Below are positions 1 to 10,002 of a DNA stretch of 64,000 nt, one piece after another. The DNA comes from Mycolicibacterium lutetiense. GTDB lineage: Bacteria; Actinomycetota; Actinomycetes; Mycobacteriales; Mycobacteriaceae. A program made the position numbers and the translations under genes. Position 1 is the first letter of the stretch; every line of letters starts with the position of its first letter. Location: assembly GCF_017876775.1 (NCBI RefSeq), contig NZ_JAGIOP010000002.1, positions 2,666,001 through 2,730,000 of the forward strand, in the 5' to 3' direction. Below the pieces are notes generated by a model. It searched no databases, was not told where the DNA came from, and saw nothing but the letters and a program-made list of their open reading frames with translations.

Positions 1-81
1 CTGCTGCTGGCCACCACTTTTGCACATTTTCTGTATGACCATCTCGATTCGCTAGCGCCGTTCTCGCGGTGGGCCCGATGA
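1..81 (+). CDS. C-terminal end of an unidentified protein, cut by the window edge
   Basis: Frame 1 is open from the first base to a TGA at 79-81 and encodes 26 residues ending in DSLAPFSRWAR. The run LLLATTFAH looks like the end of a membrane helix, followed by a short polar tail. Such tails occur in integral-membrane acyltransferases, but too little is present to assign a family. The following 149 bases up to the next gene show no clear coding signal. Confidence 0.35.
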   Translation: MLLATTFAHFLYDHLDSLAPFSRWAR

Positions 82-230
82 GTGTCCCGTCGGCCTGGAC
101 ACCAGCCGTCAGTGCATCCAGTGTTGCCCCAGAGAACGCCAAAGGCGCGTTCGGAACACCCAAAATTGGTGCATAGCAACATGTTGAGACGCTGTTAGGC
201 TCACCTCAACGAAGGAAGGGCCAGACAAGA

Positions 231-950
231 ATGAGCTTTTGGGATGCCGCGGAGAAGGTTAGCAAGACTCTCAGCAAGAGCGACGAGTTGAGCGATCTCG
301 GGGATGCCAACACTCTGTGGTCCACGAAGTCTCATAACGATGCCGGGGACAAGCTCGGGCTGGGTTCCGACGCAATCGGGCTCGTGCAGATGCTCATCGG
401 GAAATCTGTCGCAACCCCCATCATCAATGTCGGCCTGTTGGGCATCCAAGGTATGACTCTCACTTGCGGAATCGGCAATCCGGATACTGGCGACAGGTTC
501 GGGCAGGGCGCAGAGCAGTTGGGCCAAGTCCATGACACCCTGGAATCAGCGAAGCCGACCGCTGGATGGCAAGGAGGCGCCTCGCAGGCCTACACAGGGC
601 AAGATGCGAAGCAGCAGGAACGTGCGCGCGAGATCGCAGAAGCGGACAAGGCCTTGGAAGCAATCGTGCGCAAGCAGGCGAATCAAATCGATCAGACGCG
701 CTCGTTTCTTGGTACCTGCGCGACTGTGCTGGGCTATGCGATCCTGCCCGCAATGATTGCGAAGGTCTCCGGTCCGCAAGGTCCTGCTGTCGCAATGGCG
801 ATCGAGATAGGCGCGGTCGCCGGCTCTGTGCCTCTCGCTGCCGGACAGATGTCGGCGATGTCCGCCAAGTCAGCAGCAAATGCTGTCGAGGTAGGGAAGG
901 TGATCGGGCAATACACCAAGGTGGCAGCAAGCGCGACGTTCGGCCAGTAG
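231..950 (+). CDS. EspA/EspE-family type VII secretion-associated protein (orphan)
   Basis: The 239-residue product carries a WQGG turn at residues 113-116. It is followed by a long helix (SQAYTGQDAKQQERAREIA, then a QANQIDQTR stretch) that closely resembles the EspA region GWLGSAADKYAG...DQANAVQTTRDIL. After about residue 160 there are Ala/Gly-rich hydrophobic helices. EspA/EspE proteins are co-secreted substrates or partners of ESX systems. At 239 residues it is shorter than EspA (about 390) and lacks its long Gly/Ser tail. The start is supported by an AGGAAGGG ribosome site 11 bases upstream. No ESX core gene or EspC-like partner lies in the window, so its secretion system is unknown. Confidence 0.7.
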   Translation: MSFWDAAEKVSKTLSKSDELSDLGDANTLWSTKSHNDAGDKLGLGSDAIGLVQMLIGKSVATPIINVGLLGIQGMTLTCGIGNPDTGDRFGQGAEQLGQVHDTLESAKPTAGWQGGASQAYTGQDAKQQERAREIAEADKALEAIVRKQANQIDQTRSFLGTCATVLGYAILPAMIAKVSGPQGPAVAMAIEIGAVAGSVPLAAGQMSAMSAKSAANAVEVGKVIGQYTKVAASATFGQ

Positions 951-961
951 GAACCGACCAC

Positions 962-1591
962 CTACAGCTCCGGCAACCCCAGCTCACCCGCATCGGCGGT
1001 GAGGTAGCGGGTCACGGTCGGCGCGAGCAGTCGCACGATGTCGTCACCGTCGAGTGTCGCCAACGGCGGGACCTCCATCACGTAGCGCAGCATCGCGGTA
1101 CCGACGAGGCTCGACGCGGCGAGCATGGCCCGCAGCCGAGCCTGCTCACCGCCACCCAGTACGCCTGACACCGCGGCGAGCACGTAATCCTGCATGAACG
1201 TTCGAAATGCCACGTGCGCATCGGAATTCGACGTCGCGGACTGCAGCATGACCCGCATGCTGGCTGCGGTGTCAGGCGCCTCCCACATCTTCAGATAGAC
1301 GCGCACCATGCGCTCGCCGACCTCCCCCTCCGACCCTTCCAAGGCACCCACCAGCACGGCGGGATCGAGGATCAGCCGGAGCGATTCCCGGAACAGGTCG
1401 GCCTTCGAGCCGAACAGGTAAAGCACCATCGACGCGTCGACGTTCGCGTCGGATGCAATCCCGCGCAGTGTCGTCTTCTCGTAGCCCTCGGCGGCGAAGC
1501 GGAGCTTGGCAGCCGCCAGCACGGCGTCGCGAGACACCGGGTCACCCTGGCGCCGCCCGCGGCGTGTAGCAGTTTTCCCAGGTGAAGCCAT
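962..1591 (-). CDS. TetR-family transcriptional repressor
   Basis: The 209-residue protein has a typical TetR N-terminal helix-turn-helix at about residues 20-65 (AAKLRFAAEGYEKTTLRGIA, then DANVDASMVLYLFGSKADLF) and a helical ligand-binding C-terminal half. It is transcribed divergently from the transporter-like gene at 1692. The 100-bp gap holds two matching inverted-repeat sites, the usual layout for a TetR repressor controlling its neighbour and itself. The ligand cannot be read from the sequence. The C-terminal end is convergent with the EspA-like gene, 11 bp apart. Confidence 0.9.
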   Translation of the reverse strand: MASPGKTATRRGRRQGDPVSRDAVLAAAKLRFAAEGYEKTTLRGIASDANVDASMVLYLFGSKADLFRESLRLILDPAVLVGALEGSEGEVGERMVRVYLKMWEAPDTAASMRVMLQSATSNSDAHVAFRTFMQDYVLAAVSGVLGGGEQARLRAMLAASSLVGTAMLRYVMEVPPLATLDGDDIVRLLAPTVTRYLTADAGELGLPEL

Positions 1592-1607
1592 ACGTCGACA
1601 TTATCAT

Positions 1608-1680
1608 TTCAACACCTATTGAAATTTGAGTAGCAACGGGCCTACCCTCACATCCACCGGGTAATTCAACACCGGATGAA
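1608..1680. promoter_or_regulatory. Pair of TetR-type operator-like sites
   Basis: Two 16-bp sites, TTCAACACCTATTGAA at 1608-1623 and TTCAACACCGGATGAA at 1665-1680, agree at 13 of 16 positions. The first extends to a 7-bp perfect inverted repeat (ATTTCAA...TTGAAAT, 1606-1625). The second ends just before the ribosome site of the 1692 gene. Binding by the adjacent TetR protein is inferred from position and symmetry. Confidence 0.6.
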
Positions 1681-1691
1681 AAGAGGAAACG

Positions 1692-2726
1692 ATGCTCTCG
1701 ACACAGACACCCACGGCCGTCCATCACGCAGCACCCGAACACGCGCCACCCGCCGCCCTGCGCGCCATGGGCATCGTCGCCGCCCTGACCGTCGTGATCG
1801 CGATCGTGGCCATCGCCTTCGCCCTGCCGGCGTCACGATCCAAGCCCCACAACGTCCCGATCGGTGCGGCCGGACCCCAGGCCGCCACCAGCCAGATCGC
1901 CGAGCGCCTCGAACAGCAGGCCCCCGGCGCGTTCAAGCTCACCTACTACCCCGGCGAGGCCGCCCTGCGTGAGGCGATCCTCAACCGAAACCTCTACGGC
2001 GGCATCGTCTTCGGACCTGAAGGGCCGGCCCTGCTGACCGCCACCGGAGGCAGCCCGGCCGTCGCCCAACTGCTCACCCAGATCGGTAGCGGCATCGCGG
2101 CACACTCAGGCGTCGCCCTGCACACCGAGGACCTTGCCCCGCCCACCAACCAGGATCCGCGCGGGACCGGGCTGGCGGCCTCTGCCCTGCCGATCACCCT
2201 GGCCGGGATTTTGCCTGCCGTGGCCCTCACCCTGATGCTGCGCCGCGAGGTGTGGACCCGCCTGACCGCCACCATCGTGTTCTCCGCACTCGCCGGCATC
2301 ACGGTGGCAGGCCTATTGAAATATGTGTTGGGTTCGATCGACTCGAACTTCTGGGGCGTGGCCGCAGGACTGACCTTGGGGATCGCCGCCGCCGGATTGC
2401 TCATGCTCGGCCTGGGGTCGCTGTTCGGCAAGGTCGGACTGGGCGTAGGCGCGGCGCTGGCCCTCCTGCTCGGCAACCCGCTGTCCGGGCTGACCTCGGC
2501 ACCGGAGATGCTGCCGTCCGGCTGGGGCCAGCTCGGCCAGCTGCTGCCGCAGGGCGCCACTGCCACCCTGCTGCGGTCCACCGCCTACTTCGACGGGGCC
2601 GGAGCCGACACAGCAATCATCGTGCTCAGTTGCTGGGCAATCGTCGGACTGATGTTGGTGATCAACGCCGCTTTGCGGCGGCCCGGGCGTACCGCGCCTA
2701 TGATGCAGCACCGTGGGCCTCGATGA
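1692..2726 (+). CDS. ABC-2-like membrane protein, probable exporter component under TetR control
   Basis: The product has 344 residues. One membrane helix lies at about residues 25-48, followed by an extracytoplasmic domain of about 130 residues (PHNVPIGAAGPQAAT...). Five hydrophobic helices fill residues 160-335. This pattern of one helix, an outer domain and a C-terminal helix bundle resembles the ABC-2/YhgE-type permease group. No ATPase gene is adjacent, so the partner is unknown. The start is supported by an AGAGGAAA ribosome site; a second ATG at 1676 has none. Two operator-like sites precede it. The 3' end overlaps the flavohemoglobin-like gene by 14 bp, so the two are probably co-transcribed. 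Confidence 0.6.
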   Translation: MLSTQTPTAVHHAAPEHAPPAALRAMGIVAALTVVIAIVAIAFALPASRSKPHNVPIGAAGPQAATSQIAERLEQQAPGAFKLTYYPGEAALREAILNRNLYGGIVFGPEGPALLTATGGSPAVAQLLTQIGSGIAAHSGVALHTEDLAPPTNQDPRGTGLAASALPITLAGILPAVALTLMLRREVWTRLTATIVFSALAGITVAGLLKYVLGSIDSNFWGVAAGLTLGIAAAGLLMLGLGSLFGKVGLGVGAALALLLGNPLSGLTSAPEMLPSGWGQLGQLLPQGATATLLRSTAYFDGAGADTAIIVLSCWAIVGLMLVINAALRRPGRTAPMMQHRGPR

Positions 2727-3879
2727 CCGTGACGCGCTGCAGACACTGCAGAACGCCGTCGACCCCGAGCAGGGCTCAGCGCCCCTGATCCGCGATTTCT
2801 ACACCCGGTGGTTCGCCACCGACCTCTCGGCCCGCGATCTGTTCCCCCCCGACATGGACCACCAGCGCGATGTGTTCGCGCGTGCCCTGACGTGGCTGTT
2901 CGGGGAGTTGATCGCCCAACGCGCCGAAGAGCCGGTGGCGTTTCTGGCCCAACTCGGCAGAGACCACCGCAAATACGGTGTGACGCAAGGGCATTACGAC
3001 TCCATGCAGGAAGCGCTGTACAACGCGCTGCACGACCATCTCGAAGCCGACTGGCACGACTCCCTGGCCGAGGCGACCCGCGATGCCGTGGCCCTGATCA
3101 TCGGGGTGATGCGCGGCGCGGCCGACGCCGAGGAATCCCCGGCCTACCGCGACGGCACCGTCATCGAGCATCACCGGGTCACCCGCGACGTCTCGGTGAT
3201 CCGGCTGCAACTCGACGAGCCGCTGTTCTATCACCCCGGCCAGTACGTCACCGTCCAGGTTCCGCAGTGGCCGCGCCGGTGGCGCTACCTGAGCCCGGCC
3301 ATCCCCTCCGATCGCTCGGGGGCCATCGAGTTCCACGTCCGGTCGGTGCCCGGCGGCATGGTGAGCACCGCCATCGTCGCCGAAACCAAGATCGGGGACC
3401 GCTGGCGGCTGTCCAGCCCGCACGGCGGGTTACATGTCGATCGCGACGGCGAAGATGTGCTGATGGTGGCAGGCAGCACGGGCCTGGCCCCGCTGCGCAA
3501 CATCATCATGGACATGACGTTGCACGGCGAGAATCCCCGCGTGCACCTGTTCTTCGGCGGCCGCTATCCGTGCGAACTGTACGACCTGAAAACGCTGTGG
3601 CACATCGCCTCGACAAACCCGTGGCTGTCGGTGACCCCGGTGTCGGAGTACAGCACCGATCCCCCGTGGGCCGGCCAGTATCCCGACGTCCGGCCGCCGC
3701 GTGGGCTCCACGTGCGCCAGACCGGCACCCTGGCCGAGGTCGTGACGAAATTCGGCAATTGGGGCGATCGGCAGATCCTGGTGTGCGGTGGACCGGACAT
3801 GGTCACCGCCACCAAAGCGGCCCTGGTCGCGCGAGGGGCGCCGGCCGACCGCATCCAGCACGACCCGCTCACGCGCTGA
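2713..3879 (+). CDS. Flavohemoglobin-like oxidoreductase (globin + FAD/NAD reductase)
   Basis: The 388-residue protein starts at GTG. Residues 1-140 are a globin domain with a proximal-histidine motif (RDHRKYGVTQGHY, His85) as in flavohemoglobins. Residues 150-250 form an FAD-binding barrel (FYHPGQYVTV, then RWRYLSPA), and the rest an NAD-binding domain (VAGSTGLAPLRNII and the C-terminal LVCGGPDMV). Flavohemoglobins move electrons from NAD(P)H through FAD to heme for nitric-oxide dioxygenation. Mycobacteria also have a divergent type II group (Rv0385-like) linked to D-lactate oxidation, and this sequence is nearer that group by its motifs. The overlap with the upstream membrane gene suggests translational coupling. 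Confidence 0.8.
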   Translation: MGLDDRDALQTLQNAVDPEQGSAPLIRDFYTRWFATDLSARDLFPPDMDHQRDVFARALTWLFGELIAQRAEEPVAFLAQLGRDHRKYGVTQGHYDSMQEALYNALHDHLEADWHDSLAEATRDAVALIIGVMRGAADAEESPAYRDGTVIEHHRVTRDVSVIRLQLDEPLFYHPGQYVTVQVPQWPRRWRYLSPAIPSDRSGAIEFHVRSVPGGMVSTAIVAETKIGDRWRLSSPHGGLHVDRDGEDVLMVAGSTGLAPLRNIIMDMTLHGENPRVHLFFGGRYPCELYDLKTLWHIASTNPWLSVTPVSEYSTDPPWAGQYPDVRPPRGLHVRQTGTLAEVVTKFGNWGDRQILVCGGPDMVTATKAALVARGAPADRIQHDPLTR

Positions 3880-3897
3880 GGATGCCAAACTGGCGGC

Positions 3898-4800
3898 ATG
3901 TCCGAGGTTCAACCAGTCACCCTGTCTGACCCGTCGTCGTCGCTGACGGCCACCTATGTTCCGGCCGCGGGGATGATCTGTACGTCGTTGGCCGACGGAG
4001 CGGACGAGTACCTGGGCCAGCGACGCGGGCTGCAGGCCTATATCGCCGACGGCAAGACGATGGGCATCCCGATCCTCTATCCGTGGGCAAACCGATTGAG
4101 TGCCAACGAATACCGGGTCGATGACGCGGTGGTGGACGTGACCCCCGGGGTGAACGGCGTGCGCGGCGACGCACACGGGGCACCGATCCACGGTGTGATC
4201 GCAGCCAACCCGGACTGGCAGGTGATCGAGAAATCGGAGAACGTGCTGACAGCGGAGCTGGACTGGGGTACCGACCCACGACTGCTGGCGACGTTCCCGT
4301 TTCCCCACCGCGTCAGGATGGCGGTGACGCTCGCCGACCGGACCCTCACGGTGGCGACCACCGTGACACCAACCGCCCGGCAACCCGTTCCGCTGTGCTA
4401 CGGCTATCACCCCTACGTGACGATTCCCGCTGTGCCGCGCGAGGATTGGCAGTTACAGACCCCGGCCATGCGACATTTGCGCGTCGATGATCGGGGCTTG
4501 CCCACCGGCGAAACCCAACCGTGGACGGCGGGGGCGAGGCGCCTGGGCAGCACCGAGTTGGACGACGGATTCGACGACGTCGACGAGGGTGCGGTGTTCG
4601 CGCTGACCGGCGGGGCAGCGCGGGTGGAGGTCACCTTCGACCGGGGCTACGGCGCTGCCCAACTCTTCGCTCCACTCGGCGACAGCGTGGTGGGGATCGA
4701 GCCGATGGCCGCACCGACCGACGCACTACGCCGCGGCAAGTACAAAATGGCCGCCCCCGGAAGTCCGGAGACGGCCACCTTTTCGATCAGAACGGGTTAG
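3898..4800 (+). CDS. Aldose 1-epimerase family protein
   Basis: This 300-residue beta-sandwich enzyme belongs to the galactose mutarotase superfamily. The family's general acid and base are visible: His171 in CYGYHPYV and Glu268 in VVGIEPMAAPTDAL. An NRLSANEY-like loop near the N-terminus matches the substrate-binding region of Actinobacterial homologues. It probably interconverts alpha and beta anomers of an aldose or a hexose phosphate; the sugar cannot be told. It lies 18 bp after the flavohemoglobin-like gene and converges with hspR, 12 bp from its end. Confidence 0.85.
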   Translation: MSEVQPVTLSDPSSSLTATYVPAAGMICTSLADGADEYLGQRRGLQAYIADGKTMGIPILYPWANRLSANEYRVDDAVVDVTPGVNGVRGDAHGAPIHGVIAANPDWQVIEKSENVLTAELDWGTDPRLLATFPFPHRVRMAVTLADRTLTVATTVTPTARQPVPLCYGYHPYVTIPAVPREDWQLQTPAMRHLRVDDRGLPTGETQPWTAGARRLGSTELDDGFDDVDEGAVFALTGGAARVEVTFDRGYGAAQLFAPLGDSVVGIEPMAAPTDALRRGKYKMAAPGSPETATFSIRTG

Positions 4801-4812
4801 CGGGCACCCCTA

Positions 4813-5202
4813 CTACGGCCTATGTCGCCGCCGAGCGGCTCCGGGCTGCCACAGCACCACAGCCTTGGACGACACCGTCACCTCATGACGCTGGTTGGCA
4901 CTCAGTTGTTCAACCTGCTGGGTCAGGTCGGATACCCGGGCGCGCAATGCATCAACCTGATTGGTGAGTTCGATGACGCGCTTGATACCTGCCAGGTTGA
5001 CGCCCTCGTCCTGCGACAGCCGCTGCACCTCACGGAGCAGGTCGACGTCACGCTCGGAGTAGCGGCGCCCGCCGCCGGAACTGCGTTGCGGGCTGACCAG
5101 GCCGAGCCGGTCGTATGTGCGCAGGGTCTGCGCGTGCATACCGGCCAGCTCGGCGGCCACCGAGATCAAGAACGTACGGGCTTCCTCTTTGCGCTGGCTC
5201 AT
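4813..5202 (-). CDS. hspR: HspR, MerR-type heat-shock repressor
   Basis: The 129-residue protein (from [10 protein letters not shown]) has the winged-helix core [20 protein letters not shown], nearly identical to M. tuberculosis HspR (Rv0353), then a coiled C-terminal part ([18 protein letters not shown]). HspR binds HAIR inverted repeats with DnaK as co-repressor and silences the dnaK operon. I chose this start over a longer one (5217) because its ATG overlaps the dnaJ stop codon as ATGA, the normal coupling in this operon. It is the last gene of dnaK-grpE-dnaJ-hspR. Confidence 0.95.
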   Translation of the reverse strand: MSQRKEEARTFLISVAAELAGMHAQTLRTYDRLGLVSPQRSSGGGRRYSERDVDLLREVQRLSQDEGVNLAGIKRVIELTNQVDALRARVSDLTQQVEQLSANQRHEVTVSSKAVVLWQPGAARRRHRP

Positions 5203-6368
5203 ATGTTGCCCGCCCAACCTGCCCGCGGATCGAAACCACTGGCCCGTTCAGCTTTCGCATACGCCTCCAGCGCCTCTGCCGCTTCCCCTTCGAGGTTCGG
5301 CGGCACCGCGACCTTCACCGTGACCAGCAGGTCACCGTGGCCGCCGGAGCGCTTGGGTACCCCGCGCCCGCGTACCCGCAGGATCCGGCCGTCGGAGGTG
5401 CCCTTGGGCACCCGCACACCGACCTTGCCGTCCAGGGTGGGCACGGAAAGCGTTGCCCCAAGGGCCAACTCGTGGAAGCTGACCGGAACGCTGACGGTCA
5501 GGTCGTCGCCGTCACGCCCGAACACCTTGTCGGGACGCACGTGCACGGTGACATAGAGGTCGCCCGAGGGCGCACCCCGTAGCCCGGCCTCGCCCTGTCC
5601 GGCCAGCCGAATTCGCTGACCGTCCTCCACACCCGGAGGGATCCGCACATTGATCGTGCGGGTCCGGGTGGTGACGCCGGTGCCCTGACATTCAGCACAC
5701 GGGTGCTCGATGATCGAACCGCTGCCCCGGCATTCGGTGCAGGGTTCGGAGAACCCGAACGCCCCCTGGTTGCGGTTGACCACACCGGAGCCGTTGCAGT
5801 TCGGACATACCTTGGGGCTGGTTCCCGGTCGCGCACCGCTGCCGTGGCAGTTGGTGCACGGCGCCGGGCTGGTCAGCCGCAGCGGCATGGCCACGCCCTT
5901 GGTGGCTTCCAAGAAGGACAGCTCGGTTTCGGTTTCCAGATCGTTGCCCCGGCGGGGCCGGCTCGGGCGTGGTTGCGTACCTCCGCGCCCGAACAGCCCT
6001 CCGAAGAGGTCACCGATATTGGCGCCGCCGCTCTGGCCGGCGGCGTCGAACAGGTCCCCCAGGTTGAATTCGGCTCCGTCGGAACTGAATCCACCGTTGA
6101 AGTTCCCGCCCGGGTTGAACCGACGCCCACCCCCGGAGAACAGCCGACGGGTCTCGTCGTACTCCTTGCGCTTCGCGGGGTCCGACAAGACACTGTTGGC
6201 TTCGGAAACCGCCTTGAACCGCTCGGCCGCTCCCGCATCGGGATTGCGGTCGGGATGCAGTTCGGAGGCGAGTTTCCGGTAGGCCTTCTTGATCTCGTCG
6301 GCGCTGGCGTCAGAGGAGACGCCGAGCTCCTTGTAGAAGTCCTTCTCGACCCACTCACGTTGGGCCAT
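5199..6368 (-). CDS. dnaJ: DnaJ (Hsp40) co-chaperone
   Basis: This is a type I DnaJ of 389 residues. A J-domain spans residues 5-75 with the HPD signature at 38-40, then a Gly/Phe-rich linker ([13 protein letters not shown]) and four CxxCxGxG zinc repeats ([32 protein letters not shown]). The C-terminal substrate-binding domains end near residue 370. It stimulates DnaK ATP hydrolysis and delivers unfolded clients. A GGAGG-type ribosome site precedes the ATG. It sits third in the heat-shock operon, 37 bp after grpE, and overlaps hspR by 4 bp. It corresponds to dnaJ1 (Rv0352). Confidence 0.96.
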   Translation of the reverse strand: MAQREWVEKDFYKELGVSSDASADEIKKAYRKLASELHPDRNPDAGAAERFKAVSEANSVLSDPAKRKEYDETRRLFSGGGRRFNPGGNFNGGFSSDGAEFNLGDLFDAAGQSGGANIGDLFGGLFGRGGTQPRPSRPRRGNDLETETELSFLEATKGVAMPLRLTSPAPCTNCHGSGARPGTSPKVCPNCNGSGVVNRNQGAFGFSEPCTECRGSGSIIEHPCAECQGTGVTTRTRTINVRIPPGVEDGQRIRLAGQGEAGLRGAPSGDLYVTVHVRPDKVFGRDGDDLTVSVPVSFHELALGATLSVPTLDGKVGVRVPKGTSDGRILRVRGRGVPKRSGGHGDLLVTVKVAVPPNLEGEAAEALEAYAKAERASGFDPRAGWAGNI

Positions 6369-6405
6369 GCGCCACCTCCTTACCTCTTCTCTCTAGTTGG
6401 TTGGA

Positions 6406-7016
6406 CTAATTGTCTGATTCTGCGGCCTGATCGCCTGCGGCGTCAGCATTTTCCGCTTCCGTCGGCGGCACGGTGTCGACCACGCCGACCATGGCGTGCC
6501 TGACCACCTGGTCACCGATCCGGTAACCCCGGCGCATCACGGTCCCGACCACAGGGTGAGTGCCCTCGCCCTCGTGCTGCACGGCTTCGTGCAGTGACGG
6601 ATCGAACTCGTCACCCTCCGCGCCGAACCCGGAAAGACCCTGTCCCTCAAGCGCACCGACAAGCTTGTCGGCAACCGACTTGAGCGGACCGGATTCCAGG
6701 TCACCGTGGCTGCGGGCCCGGTCCAGATCGTCGAGGACACCCAGTAACTGGGTGATGACGGCGGACTTGGCCCGGTCGGCGGTGACCTGCTGATCGCGCA
6801 GGGACCGCTTGCGGTAGTTGTCGTATTCGGCCTTCACGCGTTGCAGCGTGGCCTTGAGCTCGGCGACCTCGTCGCTATCGCTCCCCGACTCCCCCGTCTC
6901 GGGGGCGGCGGGCGCCGGCCCACCAGGGGCCGGCGCCTGCTCACGAACCTCACCGGTGTCGGGATCGATGCGCCGTTTGTCGGTGACGGTCACCGGCTCG
7001 TGCGAATCGTTCTCGG

Positions 7017-7020
<4 letters not shown>
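6406..7020 (-). CDS. grpE: GrpE nucleotide-exchange factor
   Basis: The 204-residue product has an acidic, Pro/Ala-rich N-terminal tail. A long coiled-coil follows ([27 protein letters not shown], about residues 49-75), then the beta-rich DnaK-contact domain ([39 protein letters not shown]). GrpE speeds ADP release from DnaK. The GTG start overlaps the dnaK stop codon as GTGA, so translation is probably coupled. It corresponds to Rv0351. Confidence 0.96.
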
Positions 7021-8870
<1,850 letters not shown>

Positions 8871-9176
8871 GGTGTTGCCTCCTGTAGAGATATAGGGGTC
8901 TGAGCGGACTGCGCTCAAGCTTGCTCCGGGCGAGCATAGATTGTCAACCCAGACTTGAGTCTCAGTCACTCAACTTGCTGTCGGTGTGGTTAACGGGGGG
9001 TTCAGCGGTTTTGTTCCCGGCGCCGGCAATTTTTTTTGAGCAGGCGCCGTCGCCCCCACTCGGTACCGCGCGTACCGGGTACCGTGCCCCATAATCAGAT
9101 GCCGCCGGTCCGCTCGACCGCGGCGTGATATGTCGCCCTAGGGCGCAATCAGCCAATTGAGGGGGATCGATCGGCG
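8871..9176. other. Intergenic region between dnaK and the DUF4393-like gene
   Basis: These 306 bases separate two divergent genes. They hold the dnaK ribosome site (8877-8884), a CAAGCTTG palindrome near 8915-8922, the HAIR operator and, from about 9000 on, a stretch with a short T run (about 9031-9039) in which I see no gene or RNA structure. The promoter of the 9177 gene must lie here but is not obvious. Confidence 0.5.
8954..8974. promoter_or_regulatory. HAIR operator (HspR binding site) upstream of dnaK
   Basis: CTTGAGT-N7-ACTCAAC matches the HAIR consensus CTTGAGT-N7-ACTCAAG at 13 of 14 defined positions. It lies 84 bp upstream of the dnaK ATG. A TTGACA -35-like hexamer on the minus strand (8947-8942) is just downstream, with no convincing -10 at normal spacing. 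HspR repression of the operon is established for this arrangement in Actinobacteria. Confidence 0.85.
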
Positions 9177-9998
9177 ATGACAGACGAGATAACCAGGACC
9201 GGCGCGAACGTGCCCGAGGAGAAGCCCACCAAGCACGGGTACCAGCGCCGGGGATTCAGATTCGCCACTCCGATCGGCGACATCGCCATTGCCATCCGCA
9301 CCCCGCGCAACCCACGGCCGCTCGTGTCGAAGCGGTACGACCCGTTCGGTATCGCCGATCGCGCGCTCGACGCCGCGAAGACCAGCATGAAGCTGGCCGC
9401 CTGGGGCGAAGAGCAGCTGGCCCAACTGGTGAAGAACCGGCTGGAGGCCATCGACGCGGCGGCGCCCCGGCAGGCGACAATCGCCACGCCGGAGGAGCCC
9501 ACAGCCGAGTCTCTCAACACCAAGATGGACCGCCTGCTCGACCGGGCCCTGGATCAGAGCACCGCGGGCAGCCAGGTGGAGTTGTACCACCGCCTGCTCG
9601 ACCAGTTGGTCGCCGACGAAGCACGGATCATCGGTGCGCTCTCCGAAGGGGATGCTTCGCCGCTGGTCAACGTCCACTCCTGGACCCGATCACGCACCCC
9701 CGGTCAAGCGGTTCTGGAGCATGCCTGCCTGATCGGCCGCACGGCCAATGTGGCGTTGCCCGGCATGGTCCCGCAGTACGTCGGACATCTGCTGTCGCTG
9801 GGCCTGGTCGAGACCGGCCCCGAGGACCCTTCCCAGAAGTCCGAGTATGAAGTGCTCCTGGCCGAGCCGATGGTGTTGCAGGCGATCAAGACCGGATCCC
9901 GCGGGCCGTTGGTCGCCCGGGTGGAGAAGCTGACCCTGTCGCTGTCGAGCCTGGGGCGGGGGCTGTGGGAGTCCGCGGTGCTGCGAGACGGTTCGTGA
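9177..9998 (+). CDS. DUF4393 (Abi-alpha)-like protein
   Basis: This is a 273-residue soluble protein. The middle and C-terminal parts (LYHRLLDQLVADEARIIGAL, VALPGMVPQYVGHLLSLGLVETGP, LAEPMVLQAI) resemble the DUF4393/Abi-alpha family: helical, with a DEARI(I/L) motif and a winged-helix-like LGL(V)ETG segment. Some family members are found in phage-abortive modules, but mycobacterial ones are usually chromosomal and uncharacterised. It lies 4 bp upstream of the DUF445 gene and is probably co-transcribed. Function unknown. Confidence 0.6.
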   Translation: MTDEITRTGANVPEEKPTKHGYQRRGFRFATPIGDIAIAIRTPRNPRPLVSKRYDPFGIADRALDAAKTSMKLAAWGEEQLAQLVKNRLEAIDAAAPRQATIATPEEPTAESLNTKMDRLLDRALDQSTAGSQVELYHRLLDQLVADEARIIGALSEGDASPLVNVHSWTRSRTPGQAVLEHACLIGRTANVALPGMVPQYVGHLLSLGLVETGPEDPSQKSEYEVLLAEPMVLQAIKTGSRGPLVARVEKLTLSLSSLGRGLWESAVLRDGS

Positions 9999-10002
9999 GG
10001 GC

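Noticed and set aside
9177..9998. Phage-abortive infection system from the Abi-alpha resemblance
   Set aside because: The neighbours are housekeeping-type genes, and most mycobacterial members of this family show no link with phage defence.
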